Below are positions 19,713 through 31,332 of a stretch of 64,000 nt of DNA, piece by piece. Origin of the DNA: Gammaproteobacteria bacterium (ex Lamellibrachia satsuma) (GTDB lineage: Bacteria > Pseudomonadota > Gammaproteobacteria > Chromatiales > Chromatiaceae); the NCBI GenBank assembly GCA_019623805.1, contig CP053680.1, positions 1,590,001 to 1,654,000 of the forward strand, given 5' to 3'. How positions within the stretch are numbered: position 1 is the stretch's first letter; the number at the start of each line of letters is the position of its first letter. The position numbers were made by a program, and so were the translations under genes. The notes beneath the pieces were generated by a model. The model saw only the letters and a program-made list of their open reading frames with translations. It did no database searches and was not told the origin of the DNA.

Positions 19713-22058
19713 ATGATGAAACTCACCCACCAATACCTGCTTGGCCTCGGGCTTCTGGTGGCGGTTTTCGGCCTGGTGATTTTCGGCATTTGGCACCAGC
19801 TATACAGTAGCCAGCAACAGGCACTGCTGACTCAATCCGGCCTACTGCTCAACCGACAGATCACCCAATTTGAACTGGCCTTTGAAGAGATCCACTCAGA
19901 CCTCCGTTACCTCGCCAACATTTCACATATACGAAATCTCCTCCGAGAGGAGAATCAGGCCCATGAGATCCGTTCCGCCTCCCGGGAATTGCTGGGTTTC
20001 AGCACAAAGAAAAAGCGTTATGACCAAATCCGTTTCATCGACAACCAAGGCATGGAGAGGATTCGTATCAACTACAACAACGGCGTCCCGGAAACCGCAC
20101 CGCAGGAGTCACTGCAGTCCAAGGTACACCGTTACTATTTCACTGAAGCCATCGGCATCGCACCGGATCATATCTACACTTCACGCTTTGACCTCAATAT
20201 GGAGCATGGCGAGGTGGAGGTTCCGCTCAAACCCATGATTCGCTTTGCAACCCCGGTGACTGACTCAACCGGTAAGAGGATCGGCGTACTTGTGCTGAAT
20301 TATCTTGGCCGGCAACTGCTGTCGGATCTTCAGGAAAACGTCAGTGGCTTCGAGGGGCATGCACTTCTCCTCAATAAACAGGGTGGTTACATCATCAGCC
20401 ACATCAGGGAGTTGGCCTGGAATTTCATGTTTCCCAACCAACCTCAGGTGGACTTTCAGGCGGCATTTCCGGACGCCTGGTCCCATATCCAGGCAGAGGG
20501 CAATGGCCAATACATCAGCCCAAAGGGACTGTTCAGCTTTGCCCGTCATTCAAGTCACAGGCAGCTCCCGCCGTCCGATACTCCCGGTGACCGAAGTGAC
20601 CATCTATTCATCCTGGTGCACTACATCGCTGAAAACCAGCTTCGGCGGAGAACCACCCGCGAACTACAGGAACTTCTTCCTGCACTAGCACTGTTTGCCC
20701 TGGTGCTTGCCATCGCCATCGGTTTTCTGCTCTGGAACCGGTCGAAACAGAAACAGTCGGAACAGCAGATCCTGCACTTGCACCAGGCAATCAGTGATGA
20801 ACGCGATCTCTTCATGGGAGGCCCTACTACGATCATCCGGTGGCGATATGCTTTTGGCTGGCCGGTGGACTATATCTCCACCAATGTAGAATCCCTGCTG
20901 GGCTACCCGGCAGCACGTTTTTTCAGCGGGGAACTGACACTCTCGAGCATCATCGCACCCGACTTTCTCCAGCAGGTTGCGGATGAGACCGAGCAGACCC
21001 GAAGCCTGAGCTCTTCCTGGTTCGAGCGAACTCCCTATCAGGTGGTGACCGCTTCAGGAGAACGTCTGTGGATCCAAGACACGACGACCGTCATTCGCGA
21101 CCAACAGGGCAGAATCACCCATTTTTTCGCCTACATCAACGACATCACACCGTTGAAAAACGCGGAAGAGCAGTTGACCCGCTCCCGTGACTACATCCAG
21201 AAGGTACTGGATACCATTGCCGACCCCACCCTGGTGATCGACATCAACGACTACAGCCTGCAACTCTCCAATCAGTCCGCTCGCAACACCTATTGTGGCG
21301 GAAACAAGATACCTGCAGGCAGCACCTGTTTCCGGCTCTCCCACAAGCGCGACACGCCCTGCAGAGGCAAGCATGATCCCTGCCCCATCGAAGCCATAAG
21401 AAAGACCGGAGAGGCAGCCAGCGTTATCCACAAGCACTTCAGCAACGACGGCGAGGTGATCTACGCAGAGGTGAGCGCCACGCCGGTATTTGACGAGACC
21501 GGCCAGGTTGCACAGATCATCGAGTCCCACCGGGATATCACCCATCATGTGGAGATACAGAACCAGTTGAAGCAACTGGCGGCTACGGACCGGCTGACCA
21601 ATATCTACAATCGAATGAAGTTTGATGATGAGCTGGAAAGCCAGATCAGGTGGGCGCGGGAAACCGGCAATCCACTCAGCCTGATCATGTTCGACATAGA
21701 CCATTTCAAAAGCGTCAACGACACCTTCGGGCACGATGTCGGCGACGAAGTGCTGAAGCAGATGGTATCGATCGTGCAACAGCGCATTCGCAAGAGCGAT
21801 ATCCTGGCCCGCTGGGGAGGCGAGGAGTTTATGATCATCACACCCCTGGCTGATGCCGAAGTCTCCCGCAACATCGCCGAGCATCTCCGGGCATGGATAT
21901 CTGACCACAGCTTTACTACGGCAGGCAGGATCACCGCCAGTTTTGGCGCCTCTTCACTAAAGGCAAAAGATACCGCTGAGACCTTGACCAAGCGGGTCGA
22001 TGCCGCGCTTTACGCATCGAAACAGAACGGCCGCAATCAGACTACACTTATCAACTGA
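19713..22058 (+). CDS. Membrane-bound PAS-GGDEF diguanylate cyclase
   Basis: Makes cyclic di-GMP. Membrane helices at about 8-28 and 325-345 flank a large periplasmic Cache-like domain. Two cytoplasmic PAS domains follow. The second holds an unusual cysteine set (TYCGGN, STCF, DTPCRGKHDPCP). The C-terminal GGDEF domain has the active site RWGGEEF, DIDHFKSVND and an inhibitory I-site RKSD five residues before GGEEF, so it is probably active and product-inhibited. It lies 19 bases after the PhnD-PAS gene. Confidence 0.92.
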   Translation: MMKLTHQYLLGLGLLVAVFGLVIFGIWHQLYSSQQQALLTQSGLLLNRQITQFELAFEEIHSDLRYLANISHIRNLLREENQAHEIRSASRELLGFSTKKKRYDQIRFIDNQGMERIRINYNNGVPETAPQESLQSKVHRYYFTEAIGIAPDHIYTSRFDLNMEHGEVEVPLKPMIRFATPVTDSTGKRIGVLVLNYLGRQLLSDLQENVSGFEGHALLLNKQGGYIISHIRELAWNFMFPNQPQVDFQAAFPDAWSHIQAEGNGQYISPKGLFSFARHSSHRQLPPSDTPGDRSDHLFILVHYIAENQLRRRTTRELQELLPALALFALVLAIAIGFLLWNRSKQKQSEQQILHLHQAISDERDLFMGGPTTIIRWRYAFGWPVDYISTNVESLLGYPAARFFSGELTLSSIIAPDFLQQVADETEQTRSLSSSWFERTPYQVVTASGERLWIQDTTTVIRDQQGRITHFFAYINDITPLKNAEEQLTRSRDYIQKVLDTIADPTLVIDINDYSLQLSNQSARNTYCGGNKIPAGSTCFRLSHKRDTPCRGKHDPCPIEAIRKTGEAASVIHKHFSNDGEVIYAEVSATPVFDETGQVAQIIESHRDITHHVEIQNQLKQLAATDRLTNIYNRMKFDDELESQIRWARETGNPLSLIMFDIDHFKSVNDTFGHDVGDEVLKQMVSIVQQRIRKSDILARWGGEEFMIITPLADAEVSRNIAEHLRAWISDHSFTTAGRITASFGASSLKAKDTAETLTKRVDAALYASKQNGRNQTTLIN

Positions 22059-22101
22059 GCCCCCGTGGGGGCATTAGATAGTGCCTGTTCAAAACAAGCA
22101 T

Positions 22102-22192
22102 TTGGAACGCAAAGAACACTGAGAACCGCAAAGGATGCAAGTTTACTTAATTGAATTATAAAATTTTCTTTGCGTATTCTGCGTTCCTTTTG
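22102..22192. repeat. Imperfect inverted repeat after the cyclase gene
   Basis: GGAACGCAAAGAA and, about 70 bases on, TTTGCGTATTCTGCGTTCC can fold back. The sequence resembles short intergenic repeats rich in AACGCAGA units. It has no coding potential. Confidence 0.45.
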
Positions 22193-22341
22193 TTCTGTTT
22201 CAGGACAGAAACCGGATAGCCGCGTAATAACTAGGCTTTTTGCCTCACGGCAGGATGCGACTCCGATGATTTGTTATCATCCGCGCAACCACATCGGGTT
22301 GAAGCCCGATTCTCGTCTCTATCTATCGAATGGAACCCATA

Positions 22342-22647
22342 ATGAATAAAACGATCAAATTTCTCGGCACCCTAACAGCGGCGGCACTACTCACCGGCTG
22401 CGGCGCCAGCGAGTACAGCCCCTCCATCACCACCACCCCGGCAGAGATGTTCGCCGACGGCTGTCAATCCTGTCACGGGGAAAAAGGCACCGGCAAGTTC
22501 GGCCTGCTGTTGCGGCTCGCCGGATCAGATGAGTCAATCGAGCATATCGCGGCGAAGATCGAAAAGGGCGGCATGGTGATGTCCAGTTTTCCCGGCATCA
22601 ATACGGCACAACGCCTCGCTTTGGCAACCTATATAAAAACCCTGTAG
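22342..22647 (+). CDS. Monohaem cytochrome c lipoprotein
   Basis: A 101-residue small cytochrome c. The lipobox LLTGCG places it as a lipoprotein in the cell envelope. One haem-binding motif, CQSCH, is followed by a class I c fold with a candidate methionine ligand in GGMVMSSFPG. The start is the ATG of MNKTIKF, four codons after an in-frame ATG. Hairpins occur in the upstream leader (GATGAT-N5-ATCATC at 22265 and ATCGGG-N6-CCCGAT at 22293). Its redox partner is unknown. Confidence 0.82.
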   Translation: MNKTIKFLGTLTAAALLTGCGASEYSPSITTTPAEMFADGCQSCHGEKGTGKFGLLLRLAGSDESIEHIAAKIEKGGMVMSSFPGINTAQRLALATYIKTL

Positions 22648-22731
22648 GCCAGATCAAGCGTAGCGGATCGGGCATTTTCGAATTGTCATGACCCATGGGT
22701 TGCCGGTTCCGCTACGTTTGAACCAGCCTAC
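22644..22731. repeat. 88-base palindromic intergenic element, copy 1
   Basis: Two 24-base arms in inverted orientation (left begins GTAGGCCAGATCAAGCG, right ends TTGAACCAGCCTAC) surround about 40 bases. The left arm overlaps the end of the cytochrome gene. A related copy lies at 29752. It looks like a REP/MITE-type non-coding element. Confidence 0.75.
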
Positions 22732-22746
22732 CCTGACAGCCTGGAA

Positions 22747-23358
22747 TCACCCGCCCCAGCGTGGCAAAAGCGCATTTTCCACGCCCAGATGATCCAACAC
22801 TCTGGCAACCATGAAGTCGACAATATCATCGACCGATTCCGGATTGTTGTAGAAACCGGGGTTGGCCGGCAGTATCACCGCCCCCATTCGCGCCAGTTTC
22901 AACATATTCTCCAGATGGATCTCCGAGAAGGGGGTCTCCCTGACCACCAGAATCAGCTTGCGCCGTTCCTTCAGCATCACATCGGCGGATCGCTCGATCA
23001 GGTCATTACTGGCGCCACAGGCGATGGCGGAGAGAGAACCCGTGGTGCAGGGACAGACAACCATCGCTGCCGGCGGGTTGGAACCACTGGCCACAGGCGC
23101 CATCCACTGCTGCCGTCCAAAAACCTGCAATTGACCTTCTGCCGCATTGAAGCGTTGTGCCAGTATTTTTTGTGCTTCGGTGGGCTGGGCGGGCAACTCC
23201 AGGTCCGATTCCATCTTGAGCACAATCTGCCCGGCCTGTGAAACCATCAGATAGACGTTCCGCCCCGCACCAATGAGACACTCCAGCAGACGTAGCGCAT
23301 AGGCACTGCCTGAGGCACCGGTAATGGCAAGCGAAATGGGGCCGTCTTTTGGTTCCAT
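22747..23358 (-). CDS. ubiX: Flavin prenyltransferase
   Basis: Makes prenylated FMN, the cofactor of the UbiD decarboxylase in ubiquinone synthesis. At 203 residues, it has [18 protein letters not shown] at the N-terminus, the conserved [14 protein letters not shown] and [25 protein letters not shown]. The stop of mpl lies two bases before its start, so the two form one unit. Confidence 0.94.
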   Translation of the reverse strand: MEPKDGPISLAITGASGSAYALRLLECLIGAGRNVYLMVSQAGQIVLKMESDLELPAQPTEAQKILAQRFNAAEGQLQVFGRQQWMAPVASGSNPPAAMVVCPCTTGSLSAIACGASNDLIERSADVMLKERRKLILVVRETPFSEIHLENMLKLARMGAVILPANPGFYNNPESVDDIVDFMVARVLDHLGVENALLPRWGG

Positions 23359-23360
23359 AT

Positions 23361-24728
23361 TTACCCTCTATCTTTCCCAAGCACATCCAGCAAACGCTGA
23401 TGGATGCCCTCAAAACCGCCGTTGCTCATCACCAGGAGGTGATCACCCGGCTCCACCATTTCTGCAATACTATCGATAATGGCCTGCACCTCATTGAATA
23501 CCGCAACCGTCCCGCCCAAAGGGCGCAGCACTGCTGTCGCATCCCAGGTAAGATCATCCGGCGCACAGAGTAAAACCCGGTCCGCAGCCTTCAGCGCCCC
23601 AGCCAGCCGGTCGGCGTGCACACCCCGTTTCATGGTGTTCGATCTGGGCTCCAGTACCGCAATAATCCGGGCATCCCCCACCTGATCCCTTAAACCCTGG
23701 AGGGTAGTCTCAATGGCGGTAGGATGGTGGGCAAAGTCATCATAAACCCTGACTCCCCCGATCTCTCCCCGCAGCTCCATGCGCCGTTTCACATTGCGAA
23801 AATCACTCAACGCCTCGATTGCCGTCTTCGGCGGCACTCCGGCATGACGCGCCGCCGCCAGCGCAGCCAGTGCATTGGAGACATTGTGACGACCGATGAG
23901 GTCCCAGTTCACCCGTCCCACCCGCTCACCATTGCACACCACGTCGAAGCGACTGCCGTCCCGACTGTTGTTTTCAGCATGCCAGTAGGCTTCGAGTTCG
24001 GGATCAAAATACTCCACCGGGGTCCAACACCCCCTGTCGAGCACCTCGCCCAGGTTACCGTCATAGAGCGGCGTTATGATCAACCCACTGCCGGGCACCG
24101 TGCGCACAAGATGGTGAAACTGACGCTGAATCATCTCCAGGTCATCAAAGATATCGGCATGATCGAACTCCAGATTGTTCATCACCAGGGTGCGGGGGCG
24201 ATAGTGAACAAACTTGGAGCGCTTATCGAAAAATGCGGTGTCATACTCGTCCGCTTCAACGACAAAGAAAGGGGTATCCCCCAGGCGGGCCGACACGCCA
24301 AAATTTTCCGGCACACCGCCGATCAGAAACCCCGGCGCCAATCCGGCATGCTCCAGGATCCAGGCCAGCAGACTGGCGGTGCTGGTTTTGCCGTGGGTGC
24401 CCGCCACCGCCAGCACCCAACGCCCCTGCAATACATGCTCTGCAAGCCACTGGGGACCGGACGTATATGGAATGCCCTGATCGAGCATCGCCTCAACCGC
24501 TGGGTTACCGCGGGACATGGCATTGCCCACCACTACCTGATCCGGCGCCGGTTGCAAGTGCTCGGTTTTATAACCCTCCTGGAGCCGGATGCCTGCCGCC
24601 TCGAGTTGTGTACTCATGGGTGGATAGACATTGGCATCAGAACCACTGACCGTATGACCAAGTGAACGCGCCAACAGCGCGATGCCGCCCATGAAGGTGC
24701 CGCAGATACCGAGGATATGAATGTGCAT
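23361..24728 (-). CDS. mpl: UDP-N-acetylmuramate:tripeptide ligase
   Basis: Recycles the murein tripeptide by joining it to UDP-MurNAc. It is a Mur-ligase of 455 residues with the N-terminal [22 protein letters not shown] and the ATP loop [29 protein letters not shown] is the typical C-terminal segment. Together with anmK and the M23 peptidase it gives this region three wall-recycling genes. Its ATG overlaps the preceding membrane-protein stop by one base. Confidence 0.95.
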   Translation of the reverse strand: MHIHILGICGTFMGGIALLARSLGHTVSGSDANVYPPMSTQLEAAGIRLQEGYKTEHLQPAPDQVVVGNAMSRGNPAVEAMLDQGIPYTSGPQWLAEHVLQGRWVLAVAGTHGKTSTASLLAWILEHAGLAPGFLIGGVPENFGVSARLGDTPFFVVEADEYDTAFFDKRSKFVHYRPRTLVMNNLEFDHADIFDDLEMIQRQFHHLVRTVPGSGLIITPLYDGNLGEVLDRGCWTPVEYFDPELEAYWHAENNSRDGSRFDVVCNGERVGRVNWDLIGRHNVSNALAALAAARHAGVPPKTAIEALSDFRNVKRRMELRGEIGGVRVYDDFAHHPTAIETTLQGLRDQVGDARIIAVLEPRSNTMKRGVHADRLAGALKAADRVLLCAPDDLTWDATAVLRPLGGTVAVFNEVQAIIDSIAEMVEPGDHLLVMSNGGFEGIHQRLLDVLGKDRG

Positions 24729-25228
24729 CAGGTTACCGGAAAGAGTCTGACTACCATCGACCAGGCAAGCATTGTATAGAGCACCCCCAGGGCCACCCCG
24801 ATATTCAGAGTCAGGCCAAAGGTGTGGCGAATGATGTGTCCCAGCACCACGATGCTCCAGATAATCAGCAACAGCAGCAACAGGCCCGCTTCAGTGGAAT
24901 CACTGCGGTGACTCCAGGCCACCAGGGGCAGGGCCAGCAGGCCGAGCAGCAGCCCACTGCCCATCAGGGCGGTGGCCGACTGTTGAAATCGTCCTCTCAG
25001 ACGGCGGGTTCGCAACGCCAGATAGAGAACAGTCAGCATCAGGAAGGTCTCGAAGAGGCTTTCAATCAGCGCCAGGCCTGGGCCGTGCCTCGCGTCAACG
25101 ATCATCAGCAGACTGACCAGGATATTCAGCAGAAATGTCCCTGCCAGAATAACGCCGGACGCCGGCAGGTCCTGTGGCGCAGCACGCAACAGACAGAGAT
25201 CGACAAAAAAGTTGAGCAACGCCTTCAT
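24728..25228 (-). CDS. Polytopic membrane protein, unknown function
   Basis: A 166-residue hydrophobic protein with about five membrane segments (for example ILAGTFLLNILVSLLMIV, LLLLLLIIWSIVVLGHII and VALGVLYTMLAWSMVV). I do not recognise the family; a distant Yip1-like fold is possible. It is coupled to mpl by a one-base overlap and so belongs to the mpl-ubiX unit. Confidence 0.65.
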   Translation of the reverse strand: MKALLNFFVDLCLLRAAPQDLPASGVILAGTFLLNILVSLLMIVDARHGPGLALIESLFETFLMLTVLYLALRTRRLRGRFQQSATALMGSGLLLGLLALPLVAWSHRSDSTEAGLLLLLLIIWSIVVLGHIIRHTFGLTLNIGVALGVLYTMLAWSMVVRLFPVT

Positions 25229-25284
25229 TCAGCTCCCGCCTGAATTCATCCAGTGACGCATCATACCATCAGCCCGGGAACGAT

Positions 25285-26604
25285 CTATTCTTCTGCATCT
25301 ACCCGAACAGATTGGCCATCCTTCATCTCCGCATCAGGCACTGAAACAACCCGCTGTCCTCCACTGAGTCCTTCCAATATTTCCAACTGGCGGTCATTGC
25401 GCAGGCCCAATTTCACGACACGGCGTTTGAGCCTATTGCCCTCGATGAGAAACACATAATGAGACCCATTCACAGCCTGCAGCACGCTGAAACGGGGCAG
25501 CATCAACGTGTTCTGGCTGCTACCGGTGTGGAAACGTGCCTGTAACCGGTAACCAACCCCTATCTTGTCAGGATGCTCAGACAGGCCAACCACTACATTG
25601 ACCCGCTGCTGCTCCACCCCGAGAGATGAGCGCTTGGTAAAACCCGCCGGCTCAATCCGCTTCACTACGCCTTGGAGGCGCATATCACCCGCCGTCAATT
25701 CAACGGAAGTCCCAACACTGAGCCGCATGGCATCACGGGTCAGCAGATCACTCACTACCTCAATATCGGCAGGGTCCCCGATTTCCAGCAACAATTGTCC
25801 AACTAGAAGACTCCCCTCCCCTTCACTATAACGGTGCAGCACCACACCACTCACCGGGGCGCGGAGCTGCGCCAGATCAAGCTGATACTCTGCCCGCGCC
25901 AACCGGGTGCGGGCTTGGGCCAACTGCTGCAGGCTCACCTCACGCTCAAGCTGTTTTCGGCCCAGCCACTGCTCGACATACTTTGGTCCCAGCTTGATCG
26001 CGGTAAAGAGGGTATTCAGCGCTGCCTGGATAAACTCTTCCTGCTTGAGGGAGATTTGTGCCGTCTGCGCTGCCAGTACCGCATTATCCAGCTCCTGCTG
26101 CGAAACACTGCCCTCCTTCGCAAGCTGGGTGTTCCGCTCCCTCACCTTTTCAGCCCAGGCAACCCGCACCTTCTCTGCATCGACTTGGGCATCCGCCGCA
26201 CGCAGAGCATCCCGGGTGGCCTCCACCGTTGCGGTCATCTCAATTGCCAGGGTCTTTTCGATCTCATCATAGGCATTGATGCGCAGCTGTTGCTCCATCT
26301 CTGACACCGCCGCCTGCGCCTCCTCGACGCGCAGTTCAAAAGGGAAACGGTCAATCATCGCCAGCGGCTGCCCGACCTCGACCCTGTCCCCCGGCAGCAG
26401 GTCGACATGACCGATGCGCCCTTCCACCGGCATGGTCACACGATAAGTGCGGGCCAGCCGGGTCCGGGCCGGTTCAGTGAACATGCTGGAGATTCCGCCT
26501 TGCACCGGCGTCACTGCCACCACTTCCAGCTGCTGACCACAACCCGACAACAGCAACAGGCTGAACGTTACGAAACTTCCGATGACAACAGTTGGCTTAG
26601 ACAT
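25285..26604 (-). CDS. HlyD/MacA-type efflux adaptor lipoprotein
   Basis: Periplasmic adaptor protein of an ABC export system. It starts MSKPTVVIGSF and has a lipobox LLSGCG. The lipoyl/barrel halves flank a long coiled-coil hairpin (about residues 80-210). The segments VEGRIGHVDLLPGDRVEVGQPL and LRAPVSGVVLHRYSEGEGSLL are typical of the family. It starts two bases after the permease stop, in one operon with the permease and ATPase genes. Confidence 0.85.
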   Translation of the reverse strand: MSKPTVVIGSFVTFSLLLLSGCGQQLEVVAVTPVQGGISSMFTEPARTRLARTYRVTMPVEGRIGHVDLLPGDRVEVGQPLAMIDRFPFELRVEEAQAAVSEMEQQLRINAYDEIEKTLAIEMTATVEATRDALRAADAQVDAEKVRVAWAEKVRERNTQLAKEGSVSQQELDNAVLAAQTAQISLKQEEFIQAALNTLFTAIKLGPKYVEQWLGRKQLEREVSLQQLAQARTRLARAEYQLDLAQLRAPVSGVVLHRYSEGEGSLLVGQLLLEIGDPADIEVVSDLLTRDAMRLSVGTSVELTAGDMRLQGVVKRIEPAGFTKRSSLGVEQQRVNVVVGLSEHPDKIGVGYRLQARFHTGSSQNTLMLPRFSVLQAVNGSHYVFLIEGNRLKRRVVKLGLRNDRQLEILEGLSGGQRVVSVPDAEMKDGQSVRVDAEE

Positions 26605-26606
26605 GG

Positions 26607-28988
26607 TTACTCCTTGACCTTGAGGCTTTCCAGCCAGTCGAGCCGGGACAGGATACGAAAAACGAGCCACTGCGCCAGCAGGACGAACAGCAGCATCAGC
26701 AGCGCGCTGACCACCAGAGAACCTGGCAAAATCACTGCGGGAAACCGGTAGAGTTCAGTGCTGTAGAGCAGCGACAGCCCTTCACTCAACTTTACCCCGG
26801 CGTAGAGCCCAAGCAGAATCCCTATCCCGTTCAGAAGCAGGCTCTCTCCGGCAAACAGGCTGGTGACCTGCAGAGGGGTATATCCCAATACCCGCAGGGT
26901 GCCTACCTCCCGTTCCCGTTCACTCAATGAGACCAGCGCAGTGTTGAGCACACTACCGAAGGCGATCATGCCGGCGAAAACCACCATCACCACAATTATG
27001 CTGCCCATGGTCTCGCCGAAGGTGGCGTCAAGTTGCGCCAACGCATGCCGACGCTCACTCAACCCCAGAATCGCCGGGCGCTCTCTAATCCGGGAGAGCA
27101 GTTTTTCACTCATTTCCCCGCCCACGCTGTTGGCCAGAAAACGGTTTGCCACCTGCTCTTCACCCAGCAGGCGGCTCAGATAACCGATATCAGCATAAGC
27201 GGAGAGACCGAGAAAACTTTCGACCACCGCACTCACCTCAGCCACCACCTGTTCACGGCGCCCTGTAAGCGGCCTCAGGGTCACACTGTCACCCGGCTTC
27301 AGTTCGAGAATCTCGGCAAGCTTGCGGGTCAACACCAGTCCCTGTGAAGGCACATCAACCCTTTTCCCGAACTGGTCCAGGGGGGTATGCAGGCGATTGT
27401 CCGTCGGCAGACCTGTAATGGCGATACGCTTCTGGCGCGCCCCGTTAGTCAGGTCGCAGGCAACCAGCAGCTCCGGCTGGGCCAGGGTAATCCCGTGCAG
27501 ACTTTCGATCTCCGTCAAAGTCTGCAGATCAACCGGTTCACGCAGACCGATGCTCAGATCCTGATGGGAGACCCGCTCAAACTCATAACCCATCAGGTAG
27601 TCCAGTGCATCGACCATGCTCAAGGTCGTGAACACCAACGCGGTGGCGATCAGGCTGGCAAACAGACTCACCAGCGAACGGAAGGGATTGCGAAACACCG
27701 AGCGCAGGATCGAGCGCCAGCGAAAATTCAGTCGCCCCCAGAGAAATCCCAGTTGTTCCAGCAGAATGTGGCCGCCTGCCTGGGGGGCCGGAGGGCGCAT
27801 AGCCTCCGCAGGCTGCAAACGAGTCGCCCGCCAGACACCATAACCACTACCGGCAAGGGCAAACAGCAGGCTGATCATCAATCCAACCAGGGCGATATCT
27901 CCATAGAAGTGGTAGACAAGCCCCGGCAGTTCGTAAAACTCACGATAGATCGCCACCATCTCCGACTGCAACCAGACACCAAGCGCTATGCCCAACAGGC
28001 CGCCAACACAACCCACCACCACGCCATAGGAGAGGTAGTGCCGGATCAGGCTGAAACGATCATACCCCAGAGCGCGCAAGGTACCGATGATCGATCGCTG
28101 TTGGTTCACCAGGCGACCAATCAACACATTGAGCACCAAAGCACCCACGCCGAGAAAGATCATCGGCAGGATTCTCGACTGCACCTCAAGCCCTGCAAGT
28201 TCATCCTGCAGGAAACGGAACGAGGCCTGCTCGGAGATCGGGGTGGTCAGGGTCACGCCAAAGGGGTCGAGCCGCAGTGCTATCGCCAACAGGACGTTCT
28301 TCACCTGCGTGGCATGTCGGCTACTGAGTCGTCCGAGCAGTTGATTATAGGCCCCGTCCAGATCACTTCTCGCCTGCAGATAGCGCTCACCAAGATAGAT
28401 CACGCCAAAACGCGCCGGATCGGGCGCCAGCCCACCGCTGGCCGGGATCAGGTAGACAAACTCGGGTGACTGGGCAGTCCCTACCACCAGCAACTCCTGC
28501 CGGCTTTCGAGCAGCAGTACACCGATCCGATCACCCGGTTTCAATCCGTGGGCCACTGCGAAGGCATGATTGAGAATAACTTCAGCCTCCCCGGGGGCGG
28601 AGATAGTACTACCGGAGCGCATCATAAGATCATTGAACCGGGGGCTTGCATAATCCGGCAGAGATAGGGCAACCCCCTCAATCGGCCGCACGACGCCAGG
28701 CAGATCGATCATCACCGATTGTGAAATCCGCCCCTCTATACTCACCACCCCGTCGAGTCTTACGATCTCCTCCACCGCCCATGAAGGGGCACGCTTCAGA
28801 TCCACCACAAAGTCGCTCAGGCGATAATCTCGATAGTAGGCGTCTCTGGCACCACCCATATCGCGCCAGACACCCGCCATCCCGACATAGGCACCGACAC
28901 CAATCGCAATCACCGCAAACAGGGTCAGAAGCTGCCCTTTGCGCCGCCAGAGGTCGCGTATCAATTTATGGCGCAGCACCCGGCTCAC
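26607..28988 (-). CDS. ABC transporter permease with two FtsX domains
   Basis: A 793-residue permease resembling YbbP and the fused LolC/E class. The N-terminal helix is followed by a periplasmic domain, a first FtsX block (about 265-400), a second periplasmic domain, and a second FtsX block (about 660-785, with REREVGTLRVLGYTPLQV). It overlaps the ATPase gene by four bases. With the adaptor it forms a three-part system likely to extract or export lipid or hydrophobic compounds; the substrate is unknown. Confidence 0.85.
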   Translation of the reverse strand: MSRVLRHKLIRDLWRRKGQLLTLFAVIAIGVGAYVGMAGVWRDMGGARDAYYRDYRLSDFVVDLKRAPSWAVEEIVRLDGVVSIEGRISQSVMIDLPGVVRPIEGVALSLPDYASPRFNDLMMRSGSTISAPGEAEVILNHAFAVAHGLKPGDRIGVLLLESRQELLVVGTAQSPEFVYLIPASGGLAPDPARFGVIYLGERYLQARSDLDGAYNQLLGRLSSRHATQVKNVLLAIALRLDPFGVTLTTPISEQASFRFLQDELAGLEVQSRILPMIFLGVGALVLNVLIGRLVNQQRSIIGTLRALGYDRFSLIRHYLSYGVVVGCVGGLLGIALGVWLQSEMVAIYREFYELPGLVYHFYGDIALVGLMISLLFALAGSGYGVWRATRLQPAEAMRPPAPQAGGHILLEQLGFLWGRLNFRWRSILRSVFRNPFRSLVSLFASLIATALVFTTLSMVDALDYLMGYEFERVSHQDLSIGLREPVDLQTLTEIESLHGITLAQPELLVACDLTNGARQKRIAITGLPTDNRLHTPLDQFGKRVDVPSQGLVLTRKLAEILELKPGDSVTLRPLTGRREQVVAEVSAVVESFLGLSAYADIGYLSRLLGEEQVANRFLANSVGGEMSEKLLSRIRERPAILGLSERRHALAQLDATFGETMGSIIVVMVVFAGMIAFGSVLNTALVSLSEREREVGTLRVLGYTPLQVTSLFAGESLLLNGIGILLGLYAGVKLSEGLSLLYSTELYRFPAVILPGSLVVSALLMLLFVLLAQWLVFRILSRLDWLESLKVKE

Positions 28989-29701
28989 CAGGTGACCTCA
29001 TCCACCGGAACCGGCCTGGCATTCTCCTGCAGCGAATGGATACCCCCGTCCCGGATGGTGGCAATCCGATCGCCAATACCGGCAATCGCGCTATTGTGGG
29101 TAATCAACACCAGGGTCTTGCCCAACTCCTCCTTCAGACGTATCAGCAGCGCCAGAACCTGACGGCTGGTGGCCAGATCCAGCGCACCAGTCGGCTCATC
29201 ACAGAGCAGCAGTTTTGGATTGCCCGCCAGGGCGCGGGCAATGGCGACGCGCTGCTGCTCCCCACCACTCATCTGCGAGGGGAAGTGATTTTCATATCCA
29301 GCCAGCCCCACAAGCGCCAGCGCTTCCCCAGGATCAAGCGGATCGCTGGCTATCTCCGTGGCAACCTGGACATTCTCAAGCGCCGTCAACATCGGCGCCA
29401 GGTTGTAGAATTGAAAGACAAAACCAACCTGGTGCCGCCGGTATTCAGTCAACGCCTGATCCGTCGCCTGCGCCAGATCTCTCCCTTCGTACAGCACTCT
29501 CCCGCTGGTGGGATGATCCATGCCGCCGATAAGGTTGAGCAGGGTGCTCTTACCCGAACCACTCGGACCGATGATGACCATGAACTCACCGTCGAGAATA
29601 TCAAGAGATGCATCCCGCAGCGCCGGAACCTCCACCTCTCCCATGCGAAAGATACGACTGGCATTTCTCACGGATAACAAAACCTTCCGTTCCATTGGCA
29701 T
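28985..29701 (-). CDS. ABC transporter ATPase, LolD/MacB type
   Basis: Energises the FtsX-type permease. Walker A is GPSGSGKST, the signature [15 protein letters not shown] and Walker [13 protein letters not shown], with the Q-loop in [13 protein letters not shown]. At 238 residues it is a stand-alone ATPase domain. It overlaps the permease start by four bases (first gene of the operon). Confidence 0.93.
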   Translation of the reverse strand: MPMERKVLLSVRNASRIFRMGEVEVPALRDASLDILDGEFMVIIGPSGSGKSTLLNLIGGMDHPTSGRVLYEGRDLAQATDQALTEYRRHQVGFVFQFYNLAPMLTALENVQVATEIASDPLDPGEALALVGLAGYENHFPSQMSGGEQQRVAIARALAGNPKLLLCDEPTGALDLATSRQVLALLIRLKEELGKTLVLITHNSAIAGIGDRIATIRDGGIHSLQENARPVPVDEVTW

Positions 29702-29751
29702 CCATATTTTTGCAGGGTGGTCAGCTCAGATTATAGGCCACGAAGCCTCAT

Positions 29752-29838
29752 GCAGGCAGGATCATGCGTAGCGGATCAGGCGCAAGTATTGGCCTGACAA
29801 GAATGCTTGCCGGTTCCACTACGCTTGAACCGGCCTAC
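29752..29838. repeat. 87-base palindromic intergenic element, copy 2
   Basis: Arms of 24 bases (left ends ATGCGTAGCGGA, right begins TCCACTACGCTTGAACC) match those of the 22644 element. The interior also shares the TTGCCGGT end. It lies between the ABC operon promoter side and the norB terminator. Confidence 0.7.
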
Positions 29839-29861
29839 CCAGAATCAATATTCAAAACAAT

Positions 29862-29892
29862 AAAAAAGGCCGACAGAGACTGCCGGCCTTAA
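29862..29892 (-). terminator. Rho-independent terminator of norCB
   Basis: Stem AAGGCCG-a-CAG / CTG-c-CGGCCTT with a three-base loop. On the minus strand it runs into TTTTTTA. It lies 37 bases after the norB stop. Confidence 0.9.
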
Positions 29893-29928
29893 ATGAGGCT
29901 GTTACACCTCAAGAGGGTTTATGGTTAT

Positions 29929-31332
<1,404 letters not shown>

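Noticed and set aside
22059..22075. GCCCC-CGTG-GGGGC hairpin after the cyclase as terminator
   Set aside because: Five-base stem without a T-run; too weak to call.
22265..22281. GATGAT-N5-ATCATC palindrome as regulator operator
   Set aside because: Short and matches no operator I know; kept only as a note in the cytochrome entry.
27387..28469. Plus-strand open frame of about 360 codons opposite the FtsX-type permease
   Set aside because: Antisense shadow, Gln/His-rich, no motif, while the minus-strand reading has clear FtsX domains.
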